A stretch of 64,000 bases of DNA from CAWATZ01 sp963784995 (lineage in GTDB: Bacteria; Planctomycetota; Planctomycetia; Gemmatales; Gemmataceae). The position numbers and the translations under genes were made by a program. Under the pieces are notes generated by a model. It saw only the letters and a program-made list of their open reading frames with translations, searched no databases and had not been told where the DNA came from. Positions 27,458 to 36,413 of the stretch are shown here, one piece after another (within the stretch, counting starts at the first letter, position 1; each line of letters opens with the position of its first letter). The DNA lies in contig CAWATZ010000002.1 in the NCBI GenBank assembly GCA_963784995.1, positions 1-64,000 of the forward strand. The letters run 5' to 3'.

Positions 27458-28672
27458 ATGCTGATGCCGAGGAAGGGTTGCCGCGTTTCACGGTTGCTGT
27501 TTGCTCTCTTCCTGGCTGCCATTGCAGGCGTGTGGGGCCTGTCGCTCGTTCTAGCCCAGCAACCCAGACAGGCACCGGCTTCCGACAAAGCTACGACCGA
27601 ACAGATTGCCCGCTGGATCGCGCAGCTGGGCGACGAGGACTTTCAGGTGCGCGAGTCGGCGATGGCCAGGCTGCGGGAGGCCATTGAGGAAGCCGAGCCA
27701 GCCCTGGAAAAGGCGGCCCGGAGCGATGACCCCGAGGTCGTCCGGCGGGCGCGGGAGTTGCTGGAGCAAGTCCAGCTCCCCTGGACCTTCCTGGGACATA
27801 CAGACAGAGTCTGGAGCGTGGCCTTCAGCCCCGATGGCCGGCGCATTGCCAGTGCCAGCCGGGATCGCACGGTCAAGGTGTGGGACCTTCGCACCCGAAG
27901 CGAGGTGCTGACCTTCCAGGGCCACGCCGGGACCGTCACCAGCGTCTGCTTCAGCCCCGATGGCAACAGTATCTCCAGCGGCAGCCGGGATCGCACGGTC
28001 AAGGTGTGGGATGCCGGGACCGGCACGGTGACGCTCACCCTTACGGGACACGGCGACAGCGTCCTGAGTGTCGGTTTCAGCGCGGATGGCGAGCGGATTG
28101 TCAGCGGCGACGAGGATGGGACGATCAAGGTGTGGAGCAGCAGGACCGGCGAGGAACTGCTGTCGCTGCGCGGTCACTCCGGATGTGTGACCAGCGTCTG
28201 TTTCAGCGCGGATGGCAAACGCATCGCCAGCGCGGGCGGAGAGATTGGCCGATACGGTGAGGCGAAAGTGTGGGATGCTCGCACCGGCATGGAAATGCTC
28301 ACGCTCAAGGAGCATCGGGGCTACGTTTCCAGCGTCTGCTTCAGCCCGGATGGTCGGCGGCTCGCCACCAGCAGCGGCGATGCGACTGCGAAGGTTTGGG
28401 ACGTGGAGACGGGCGAAGAGATTCTGTCGCTGGAAGGGCACACCCTCGGGGTCACACGTGTCAGTTACAGTCCGGATGGCAAGAATCTTGCCACGGCAAG
28501 CTACGACAAGATGGTGAAAGTGTGGGATGCGCTGACGGGACAGGAGACTCTTTCCCTTGCAGGGCACTTAGACTTTGTGTTCGATATCCGCTTCAGTCCG
28601 AATGGCAACCGATTGGTCAGCGCCAGCGAAGATAGGACCGTGCGGCTATGGAAGGTCGCATCTCAGCGCTGA
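27458..28672 (+). CDS. Secreted or membrane-anchored WD40 beta-propeller with HEAT-like N-terminus
   Basis: 404 residues from ATG 27458 behind AGGAGGAACG. A signal/anchor helix covers residues 10-30. Residues 40-105 resemble a HEAT-like helical region (IARWIAQLGDEDFQVRESAM). Seven WD40 repeats follow, with the repeated pattern GH-x-SVxFSPDGxRIASAS-DxTVKVWD. Repeats are strongly alike, suggesting recent internal expansion. WD40 propellers are protein-interaction platforms; such proteins are numerous in Gemmata relatives. No enzyme domain is seen. Confidence 0.9.
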   Translation: MLMPRKGCRVSRLLFALFLAAIAGVWGLSLVLAQQPRQAPASDKATTEQIARWIAQLGDEDFQVRESAMARLREAIEEAEPALEKAARSDDPEVVRRARELLEQVQLPWTFLGHTDRVWSVAFSPDGRRIASASRDRTVKVWDLRTRSEVLTFQGHAGTVTSVCFSPDGNSISSGSRDRTVKVWDAGTGTVTLTLTGHGDSVLSVGFSADGERIVSGDEDGTIKVWSSRTGEELLSLRGHSGCVTSVCFSADGKRIASAGGEIGRYGEAKVWDARTGMEMLTLKEHRGYVSSVCFSPDGRRLATSSGDATAKVWDVETGEEILSLEGHTLGVTRVSYSPDGKNLATASYDKMVKVWDALTGQETLSLAGHLDFVFDIRFSPNGNRLVSASEDRTVRLWKVASQR

Positions 28673-28697
28673 TTGTTACTCCGGCTGAGTGTTCCAC

Positions 28698-29570
28698 TCA
28701 CCTCCAGGCGGAGGAAAACGCGGGCCGACAGTACCCGGCCCCACCGGCCTGACGGATGATGCGATTGACGGTATCCGGGTCGGTCTTGAACAAGACTTCC
28801 GGCAACCGTGGAAAAGGCAGGCAGTGGCTGCTGGCGAACGGCGTTGCCTTGATCTTCTCATTGTGGGCATGCACCATGAGTACGTGGAGGGAGATCGCAT
28901 CCTGGATGTTGTAGGCGAGCAGTGTTTCCAGTGCCTTGACGTTCTTGCGTCTCTGATAATCATTCCATAGCAGGACCGCGATAAAGCCATCGACCTCCTC
29001 CAGCCCGGGGCGTGCGATGCCCACCTGTCGCTCACAGCCCTTCAGCCCACCCTTGATGCCCAGACTCCGCAGCGGATGCATCAGATCGACGTGGGCCAGG
29101 GGCAGTTGGATCCGGAAGTGCTGCTCCAGGAAGGGCACGTCGAAACTCTTGCCGTTGTAGGTCACCAGCAAGGAGTAAGCCTGCACGTCCTTACGGAAAT
29201 CGTCGAGGTTATCGCCGCGGACGTAGTGGCGCACCGACCGGCCATCGTACAGGGCGATGGTCGTGATCTGCCCACTGCCGAGCATCCCTGTGGTTTCGAT
29301 GTCAAGGAAGGCGCAACGGTCCTTGAAGTCCCGGTAGAGCCGCCACTGCTGGGCGGCTGGCAGTTTCCCGGCGAAGTAGTCCGCGTTGCGCTTCTGGTAG
29401 TGGCCGAGCGACTCCTGCACGTGGCCCGACCAGGACTGCTGCAGCAAGCGGGAAAGCCGCACCGACCCGCGCGGCAGAGGAGACTCCCAGGACGTGACTC
29501 CCGCCGACCAGAGCTTCCGCTCGGTCTGTTCGCCGATTCCAGGGATGTGACAGAAGGTGTTGGTCAGCAT
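28698..29570 (-). CDS. YprB-like ribonuclease H-fold (DEDD) exonuclease
   Basis: 290 residues. After an N-terminal helical region with a helix-hairpin-like FCHIPGIGEQTERKLW, the exonuclease core has CAFLDIETTGM (first D-x-E), YNGKSFDVPFL (second Asp) and YNIQDAISLHVL (third Asp region), the DEDD pattern. Family members are predicted 3'-5' exonucleases. The gene stands alone, with 155 bases of gene-free sequence before the next gene. Substrate, DNA or RNA, cannot be decided. Confidence 0.85.
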   Translation of the reverse strand: MLTNTFCHIPGIGEQTERKLWSAGVTSWESPLPRGSVRLSRLLQQSWSGHVQESLGHYQKRNADYFAGKLPAAQQWRLYRDFKDRCAFLDIETTGMLGSGQITTIALYDGRSVRHYVRGDNLDDFRKDVQAYSLLVTYNGKSFDVPFLEQHFRIQLPLAHVDLMHPLRSLGIKGGLKGCERQVGIARPGLEEVDGFIAVLLWNDYQRRKNVKALETLLAYNIQDAISLHVLMVHAHNEKIKATPFASSHCLPFPRLPEVLFKTDPDTVNRIIRQAGGAGYCRPAFSSAWR

Positions 29571-29726
29571 GGCAAGCCATTCGCTCCCTGGCCAGAGGAT
29601 GAGAAAGACCGCCTCGAAACTTCAGCGGCATCGCTCACGTACCGCAAAGTATCACGTGGCCAGAGTTGCAACCAGTGGACTCATTTACAGTAAACAGCCT
29701 TTGGATGCGATGTCTTGCCTGTGCCG

Positions 29727-30167
29727 TTAATAACTCAGAGTGAACTGCTGCATTGGGCCATTCCAGAAAAGGACGCATCGGTCCAGGACGTTGGAGCCAA
29801 TGATGGCAAGAAAGCCCAGGTGAGCAATGTCTGCACACACGACAGAGAAGGACGGTATGTACAAGTTCTGCCGGGGGAGCGGGTGAAGAACGGTCAGGCT
29901 CACGTTAAAAGTAGCAAAGTTTGTGGAGACTCCAGTGGTTCCCGCCACTTGTGCTTGACCGGAAGGGACGGTCAGCCCAAGACTGCTCACAATGGAGTGA
30001 TCGATCAAAGTCACCACCGAACCCGTATCGAGAAGCGCGGGCGTCTGGACAGCTGATGGGGGAGGTCGCTGCATCCGGCGCAACTGCGCAGCGCGTGAAG
30101 GGCGAACGTCCACGCGAACCTGTACGATTGCCAGACCATTCTGGAGATTCCCATTCAGAATTGGCAT
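29727..30167 (-). CDS. Retropepsin-like aspartyl protease
   Basis: 146 residues. ALLDTGSVVTLID holds the single D-T-G-S active site of retroviral-type (clan AA) proteases, and LAIIGSNVLDR is the hydrophobic-glycine segment. One copy per chain means it must dimerise. The start overlaps the upstream small gene by 13 bases. This two-gene unit is, as far as I recall, widespread in planctomycetes and cyanobacteria; its role is not known. Confidence 0.85.
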   Translation of the reverse strand: MPILNGNLQNGLAIVQVRVDVRPSRAAQLRRMQRPPPSAVQTPALLDTGSVVTLIDHSIVSSLGLTVPSGQAQVAGTTGVSTNFATFNVSLTVLHPLPRQNLYIPSFSVVCADIAHLGFLAIIGSNVLDRCVLFWNGPMQQFTLSY

Positions 30168-30394
30168 GGCGGGGTCAGGGGATAAGGTGAGAAGTAAACA
30201 GGCTCCTTTTCTCGAATTTGGTGAACGAAGAAGGGATCGAGGCCAAAGCGATTGTCGCCAGCTTCGATGGCTTCCTCCTCGGTGTCGAATACTCCGACGA
30301 CGTCGTCACCATGGATGAGGACAAACTTGCCCTCATTCTTCAGCAACCCAGGCAACTCACGCTGATAAGTCGCACGTTCTTTTTCCAGAAACAT
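30155..30394 (-). CDS. Small DUF5678-like partner of the aspartyl protease
   Basis: 79 residues from ATG 30394 with AAGGAGG. It starts MFLEKERATYQRELPGLLKN, followed by EGKFVLIHGDDVVGVFDTEE and FGLDPFFVHQI, the usual text of the short protein preceding clan AA aspartyl proteases. The overlap with the protease gene indicates coupled translation. Confidence 0.8.
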   Translation of the reverse strand: MFLEKERATYQRELPGLLKNEGKFVLIHGDDVVGVFDTEEEAIEAGDNRFGLDPFFVHQIREKEPVYFSPYPLTPPCQF

Positions 30395-30548
30395 GGGGAA
30401 TGCCTCCTTTCCAACGCATCTGCGTTTCTCAAGTTCATTTCACCAGCAAGGCAATCGCATTGCAATTCCAAACTGCGACTTTCAATCCGAGGCAGCCGTT
30501 TCAGTGGTCATGGTTCTGGCAGGATCAACACAGAACAACTCGTCGCCT

Positions 30549-32462
30549 CTACAACCCTACGTCAGCCACCAGAAATGCATCGCACCCGTCCAGGGCCCCG
30601 CCTGCCTCGCTGATTCGCAGCGGGAATACGTGTCGTCCTTCGGTCGCCTTCTCGCTCAAACGCAGCTGGATCTCCTTGCGCACTGTTGCCGAGGCTGGCA
30701 CCTCCACTTGCCAGGTCTGGTCTCCTATCAATCCTCGCCCCTGAAGCGTTACCGTCAGCTTGCATGCCTGCCCGGACGGATTCGACGCCACAAGCGCCCC
30801 CTTGAGCATGCCTCCAACCTTCGCCTTCTGCACCAGCGGCTCGACGTGGACCCGGCTCGGATCCCACTCCACCCGATGGTTGCCGCTGACGCACACCGCA
30901 TCGGCTGCCGCGGCGCTCACCTTGCCCCACTGCACCCGGCGGCGGAAGTCCTCGGCGCTGAACTCCATCGCGCCGCCGTGCTCGGCCAGCACCCAGTCGG
31001 GGGCGGCGTCCAGCACCTTCTGGGCCGAGGCCGCGTAGTACAGCGGCCAGCTCCGGTTCAGGCCCATCCAGCCGCCCGAGCCGCTGAACATGTCCTGGTG
31101 ATAGAAATTGTCCGCCGTGAAGAAGCATCGCTTGCCGTCAATCGTTGTCTGGACGCCCATCGTGAACTCGCTCTGCCCCGGAAGATGGACAAAACGCATC
31201 TGATATTCGCGCCAGTTGACCGTCTCGCCGTCCTTCAGCCGGCGATCGATCTTGACCGGGCGCGGGTCGAGGAACGGGGCCCGCAGCAGGAATGGCTCGG
31301 CCAGCGGTGTCGCCACCAGGTCGAGCGTCCAGAACCGCGGCTTTTCCCGCTCCAGGATGGTGTAGATGCCGTCGTAGTGGTCGAAGTGGGCATGACTGCA
31401 CAGCACCACTTCCATCGGCCCCAGCTTCTCGTCTGCCTTCAGCTTCGGGATCTGCCTGGCGCTGTGCGGGTCCCACGGGTCCATCACCAGACAGGCCCGC
31501 TCCTCTTTCGAGACCAGCAGGTAGGTGTTGCCGGTGTTGAACAGATGCTCGGAGATCCTTGACCAGGGTTTGGAGCCGTTGGTCATCGCCTGTTCCCGGG
31601 CCAGGAAAGCGTACTGCGGCGGATTGCCCAGGCGCTCCTTGGTGTAGCGCTCGAAGCTGCGGAGAAACGCCACCTCCTCGACCGCTTTCGCCGTCTGCTC
31701 CAGGGCGGCGACGGCATCCTTGCGGATGACCACGCCGTGAGCGGGCAGCAGCAGGTCCGGCTTGAGGCCGGCCAGCTTGCGCAGCGACTGGTGGCTCGGC
31801 TTCAGACCCAGATCGGTCCAGTGGTCCCAGTCGGTGGTGTAGGGCGACCAGAGCTTGCCCGGACTGGCCAGGGCGTCGCCGCAGAAGAGCAGCAGCGATC
31901 CCTCCTTGCCGCGGCGCACGGCATAGGAGACGTGGTCCCGCGAATGGCCGGGCGTCTCCACCACGCGGACCTGCCAGCCCTGCCAGTCGATGGTCTGTCC
32001 CTCGACCAGCGAGCAATCGATGCCGGCGAGTCCCTCGGGCAGCACCAGGTAGGCGGTTCGCGATCCACGCAGCGGCAGCGATTCCTTCCAGTACTTGGCC
32101 ACGCCCTCGGGAGTGAAGTACTCGGCCGAGCCCTTCGGGGCCCGGACCGGGACTTTGCTCTCCAGGTATCGACTGGCGGCGGCCGCGGTGTCGCGGTGAT
32201 GATGCGTGAGCAGCACCGCCTCGATGCGCGTGACGCCGTGAGCCTTCAGCCCATCGGGGCCGGTCGGAGCATCAATCAGGATGGCCCGGTCGCCCGAGAC
32301 CAGAGCGTACCCGGCCGGCCAGCCCAGGGAGCGCAGCACGCCGGGGGCCACCTCGGACCAGCCGGGCGTCTCGGCCCGTTCCCCGGCGATCTTGCGGCTG
32401 ACCCAGGCAGTACCCGCGAGCAGACTCAGACAGAGCAGGGCGATCAGATGACGGCGGCGCAT
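30549..32462 (-). CDS. Tandem metallo-beta-lactamase-fold secreted protein
   Basis: 637 residues from ATG 32462 with GGAAGGAG. A signal/anchor helix (LIALLCLSLLAGTAW) opens the protein. Two MBL-fold modules follow. The first has LLTHHHRDTAAAA in place of H-x-H-x-D-H, so it is altered but metal ligands may remain. The second has CSHAHFDHYDG with intact H-x-H-x-D-H, then VHLPGQSEFTMG and LAEHGG. A C-terminal beta domain of about 110 residues ends the protein. It is probably a periplasmic or secreted hydrolase. Repeat B copy 2 lies directly upstream. Confidence 0.88.
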   Translation of the reverse strand: MRRRHLIALLCLSLLAGTAWVSRKIAGERAETPGWSEVAPGVLRSLGWPAGYALVSGDRAILIDAPTGPDGLKAHGVTRIEAVLLTHHHRDTAAAASRYLESKVPVRAPKGSAEYFTPEGVAKYWKESLPLRGSRTAYLVLPEGLAGIDCSLVEGQTIDWQGWQVRVVETPGHSRDHVSYAVRRGKEGSLLLFCGDALASPGKLWSPYTTDWDHWTDLGLKPSHQSLRKLAGLKPDLLLPAHGVVIRKDAVAALEQTAKAVEEVAFLRSFERYTKERLGNPPQYAFLAREQAMTNGSKPWSRISEHLFNTGNTYLLVSKEERACLVMDPWDPHSARQIPKLKADEKLGPMEVVLCSHAHFDHYDGIYTILEREKPRFWTLDLVATPLAEPFLLRAPFLDPRPVKIDRRLKDGETVNWREYQMRFVHLPGQSEFTMGVQTTIDGKRCFFTADNFYHQDMFSGSGGWMGLNRSWPLYYAASAQKVLDAAPDWVLAEHGGAMEFSAEDFRRRVQWGKVSAAAADAVCVSGNHRVEWDPSRVHVEPLVQKAKVGGMLKGALVASNPSGQACKLTVTLQGRGLIGDQTWQVEVPASATVRKEIQLRLSEKATEGRHVFPLRISEAGGALDGCDAFLVADVGL

Positions 32463-32514
32463 GAGCAATCTCCTTCCGGGTTCAGATTCCCTGACCGTGA
32501 CGGATTGGGTGAGG

Positions 32515-32645
32515 ACGCCACACCGCCAACGGCGCTTTTTGCCTGGCGGTGTCCCAGGAAGCGCCCCGGCGTGTCTGTGGTTGCCCCACGGATGACAAAA
32601 AAGCGACACCGCCACCACGCCACCAGCACACGGCATCGCTTCCGG
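32515..32645 (-). repeat. Dispersed repeat B, copy 2, upstream of the metallo-beta-lactamase gene
   Basis: Inverted relative to copy 1 (18595-18722) on the chromosome, but oriented identically with respect to the gene that follows it. Shared blocks include GCCACACCGCCAACGGCGC, GACACCGCCA and CAGCACACGGC. It lies between the end of the RpoB-RpoC-like gene and the MBL start. Confidence 0.8.
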
Positions 32646-32679
32646 ACATCTCTGGGCACTTCCCCAAAATCCCTGACGG

Positions 32680-35252
32680 TCAACAGATCCCCAGCACAAT
32701 CCGGTCCAGTGGGTGCAGTTCGTCCCGACCGTTGTGCAGGAACAATTCCACGATCCGATCGGCGCTCAATTCAGCCAGCACCGATTCCGTATCGGAGCAG
32801 GGCGACGGCCGCTCCAGTTCCCGCACCGCGGCCTCGCCGAGCGGAAGGTGCAGGGTCACCTGCTCGCCGGCAAAGGTGATTCCAAGCTGCCGAGCATCGT
32901 CGGGATGGAGCCGGAGGGCTTCGCCCTCCACCAGCCGAGGCCGCAGCACGGTCGTCTGACCATCCGCGGCCATGACCAGGAGCGGCCGGCTGGCCACGGC
33001 TGTCTCCAGCGCCGCCCTCGCTTCCGGTGATGGCGGCTCAGCCTCCAGCAGCTTTTTCGCGGCTCTGATCGTGTCCGCGGCTCCCGTTTCCTTGAGGACC
33101 TTGATCGCCAGCGTCTGAAAGAGTTCTCGGGCCACCACCTCGGGCAGCCCGATGGCCAGGTGCGGGCTGAGGTTTGAATCAGGGACCACCACACCTCGGC
33201 GCAGTATTCGACACTCTTCTCGTCCAGGTCGGTGACGTTGCTGGTCAGGATCTCGCTCAGGCTCTTGAGAGCACGCTTATTGGAGCCAAGCACCGGCCGA
33301 TCCGAGTTGCCGTTGTCGAAAAGCCCATCGACACTGCGCTGCAGCAGGGCCTTCTCGTTACACAGAATGGCCGGAGGCGCATCCAGCTCGATCAACTTTT
33401 TCAGCCGATTGTTCTGGTTGATGACCCGCCGATACAGGTCGTTGAGATCACTGGTGGCGAAGTTGCCGTCGTCCAGCAACACCAGGGGCCGCCAGTCCGG
33501 CGGCAGGACCGGGAGGGCGTCAAACACCAGGCCCTCCTCCCGGCCCGGACAGAGCCGGCGCAGCAGCTTCCGGATGGCGTCGGCACCCACGTCCGCCCGG
33601 AACGAGTCCGCGCCGTGGCGGGCTCGGGCTCGCTCGTACTCCTCCTCCGTCAGGAGCTGCCCGGCACTCAGTTCAGTGCTGCCAGGATCGGTAACGGCAC
33701 GCCGCTGGTGGTAGGCGGTCTGGTTCAGGCTTTCCTGATCCAGCCCGAGGAGCGCCGCAAGCCCTGGCTCATGCCGAAGGAACCAGGTGTGGACGACGGG
33801 GACGGCCAGCTCGACGTGCCCCATGCGCTCCCGGCGAACCCCGGAAGACAGGACGGTCACACCGCAGCGGTCGCAGACCGTTCCCTTGTGCTTCATGCCG
33901 CGGTACTTGCCGCAGGCACACTCCCAGTCCCTTTCCGGGCCGAAGATCCGCTCGCAGAACAGACCGTCCTTCTCCGGCCGATAGGTGCGGTAATTGAGGG
34001 TCTCCGGTTTCTTCACCTCACCGAACGACCAGGAGCGGACGTCGCGCGAGTTGGCCAGCCGGACCTGAAGCGACAGGTCCTCGGCACGAGTTGCCTGGTC
34101 CAGGGCAAGCTCATCCCCGTCCGCTGTTCGCAGGACCGCAACCAGACCAAGAGCGCGGAGCATCTGGATCAGCCGGTTTCCTGATTCGGGGAACGCGATG
34201 GCGACGTCCTCTCCCTTCACCAGGGCCTCGTAGGCCTGGAGGCGTCCCGCGATGGCGTCGGATTTGATGGTGAGCATCTCTGCCAGGTTGTGGCGAAAAC
34301 CGGCTCGCAGCAGCGCGTGAACGGTCTTGCGCTCCAGCTTCTGGGCCGACCGGAAGGAATCGCGAATGATCAGAGGGGTATGGGAGATCAGACCGTAAGC
34401 ACCCCCACAGCCGCGAGCAACCAGCTTGTCCTCCTGCCGGAGCGTGGCTTTCCGCAGTGGAATCTCTCCTTGCCGGGGATGGTGTTTGCCTTTCCGTGGC
34501 AGCCGGGCCGACAGCGGCGAGTCGGGATGCGCCCAGATGGCGACTCGCTTGCCCATTCCTGCTGGGACCTCGGAGCGGCGGACGATCCGTGCAACGACGG
34601 CGCGACACCCCTGATCGTCCACCAGGACGTCACCGACGCGGAGCGGCCGGCGGATGACCGCTTCGACCTCCACCTGGATTGCCATCCCTTGGGGCAGGTT
34701 GTCTTTCGTGCGGCCCGTGAGTCTTCCGCCGCAGTAAGGGCAAGTCGTCCCCTTCTCGTACAGTCCGACGTCGCCGCAGTGTGAGCACTGGTAACGCCGG
34801 CGTGCCAGAAGGCGAGCTGAGATCACCTGGCCGGGATCAAGCGCTTCCCAGTAAAGGGAAGCATCCCGTTCGTGGGTCGCGGGTTCCCCAAAGATTGAGT
34901 GAAAGAGCATGTCTGCCGCCGTGAAACCCTTGTTGTCGTTGGGCACCCGCTTCCCAACCAAAGGATCACCCACGCCTACTTCGCTCCCTGATCGGATGAT
35001 CCCCCGAGGGTCGAGCTTGCTCAGTTGCTGCGACGGCGCATCCGGGATGTGGCACGTCAGTCGTTCCCTGCCGAGCTGCCCCTCTCGAAAGGATTCGCTG
35101 AGTTGGACAGGAAGCTTGGAAGTGAACAGTCCCTCTTCCACGACCCATTCCGCCACGGCAACCGCATTGCCAACCACGTCCGCGAGGAATCGTTCCTCGC
35201 CGGGATCACCAGGCACAGCCACAAGCACAGGGACCGCGGGAGTGTGTTTCAT
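32680..35252 (-). CDS. RpoB C-terminal/RpoC N-terminal chimeric RNA polymerase paralogue, active-site motif lost (one frameshift)
   Basis: About 857 residues from ATG 35252. The first half follows the RpoB C-terminal region: VVEEGLFTSKLPVQL, KLDPRGIIRSGSEVGVGDPL, FHSIFGEPATHERDASL, a zinc-finger-like CSHCG/CPYCGG insert, then LAEMLTIKSDAIAGRLQAYE and AFPESGNRLIQMLRALGL. It runs straight into the RpoC N-terminus: FGEVKKPETLNYRTYRPEKD, GLFCERIFGPERDWECACGK, the zinc-binding CDRCG, and FATSDLNDLYRRVINQNNRL. One indel near 33187 splits VVVPDSNLSPH from the preceding text. Where RpoC has NADFDGDQMAVHVPL, this protein has ITFAGEQVTLHLPL, so the three catalytic aspartates are gone. It stops soon after. 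Catalysis is therefore excluded; a regulatory or decoy role is open. Confidence 0.85.
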
Positions 35253-35280
35253 CGGATGCTCGCTTCCGGGTGACGGCTCC

Positions 35281-36120
35281 TCAGCGCGCCTTCGGTTTGC
35301 CTTTGCGCCGCGGCTGCTTCTTCTCGGATCGCAGCCCTTTCTCGAAGAGCCACTGATTGACCCACTCCTCTTCCGCGCCAAACAGCGGCGGGTCGGGATC
35401 GATGGCGTAGTTCAGCGTACCTTCGTAACCGCCGTTGCGGTAGCACTGATCGACCAGCGCTTGCAGATTGAGCGGCACGTCGGCGTCCTCGGGACGCAGC
35501 GGGATCTTGATCACCGGCAAGGGGGCCCAGAGTGCCATCGGGTAAATCTCGGCCTTACCGGGATTTGTCACCCGGCGGACGCAGACCATGTACGACGTTC
35601 GCCCTTCAGGCTTGATGTGGGCCAGCGGAAACGCCAACGTGTGGGGCCCGTAGCGGTTCAGATCAATCTCCACCAGGTTGGCGTTCGAGGAGTAGACTTC
35701 ACGCTGCTTGCGCCGATACAGCTCTCGGCCCTCGCCGGGGACTTTGTTGGTCGGGCTGAGGAATTCAATGACGGTGATGACTCGATTGCCGCTCTCGCGG
35801 TCAATAATTTCAAGGAAGGTTTCGGTGGCTGGTTCCGGCTCAGCATCGACAACGACCGGCTCCGCTACTGCCACCCCTACTTTGGCCTTTGCCTCGACGC
35901 CCCGCCTCGGCTTGAATTCGACCACCCGGACATCGGGGTATAGCGGATGGTCCCCGAGCCCCTCGGGTGTTTCCAGCAAGACTCGTTCTTCCACGCGGGC
36001 CCGCAATGAGCGGGGCAGAACTCCCTGCAGCGCATTGCGCGAGTAGATCACCAGGCTGGCGTGAACGTCGCGCCAGTGCGCTTCGAGGTACGGGTCCATT
36101 CCGGGGAAGGGGCTCGGCAT
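35281..36120 (-). CDS. DUF4058 family protein
   Basis: 279 residues. It opens MPSPFPGMDPYLEAHWRDVH, the DUF4058 signature, and continues with IEFLSPTNKVPGEGRELYRR, YGPHTLAFPLAHIK-like text and a basic tail. DUF4058 proteins are abundant in planctomycetes and cyanobacteria and resemble Uma2-type restriction-like folds; function unknown. The stop is 28 bases before the start of the RpoB-RpoC chimera on the same strand, so they may be co-transcribed. Confidence 0.88.
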   Translation of the reverse strand: MPSPFPGMDPYLEAHWRDVHASLVIYSRNALQGVLPRSLRARVEERVLLETPEGLGDHPLYPDVRVVEFKPRRGVEAKAKVGVAVAEPVVVDAEPEPATETFLEIIDRESGNRVITVIEFLSPTNKVPGEGRELYRRKQREVYSSNANLVEIDLNRYGPHTLAFPLAHIKPEGRTSYMVCVRRVTNPGKAEIYPMALWAPLPVIKIPLRPEDADVPLNLQALVDQCYRNGGYEGTLNYAIDPDPPLFGAEEEWVNQWLFEKGLRSEKKQPRRKGKPKAR

Positions 36121-36413
36121 CGTCTGGCCTCGCTAATTGCAAGGAAAAGCGTCGGTCCGCTGGGGACGGCGCCATTCTACCAACCGGCCAACCGGACGCC
36201 GACACGTAATTTGCTTGCCGCCGGGGGAGCGCGACGTTTACAATCGCTAGTGTGCCGTCATCTCTCACTGACGGCCTCTCCACCCGGATCCGCCGGCCGA
36301 CGCTTGGCGGGTCTCCTGCCGTGAGCTATCCTTGCGGTGGATGCCGCCGGGAACCACCTGGCCCACGCTCCCTCACGGAGCGCGCCACACAACGATTGGG
36401 GGGAATGCCAATC

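Noticed and set aside
27180..27464. Small + strand frame before the WD40 gene
   Set aside because: No ribosome site, no family-like pattern, and it overlaps the real start region.
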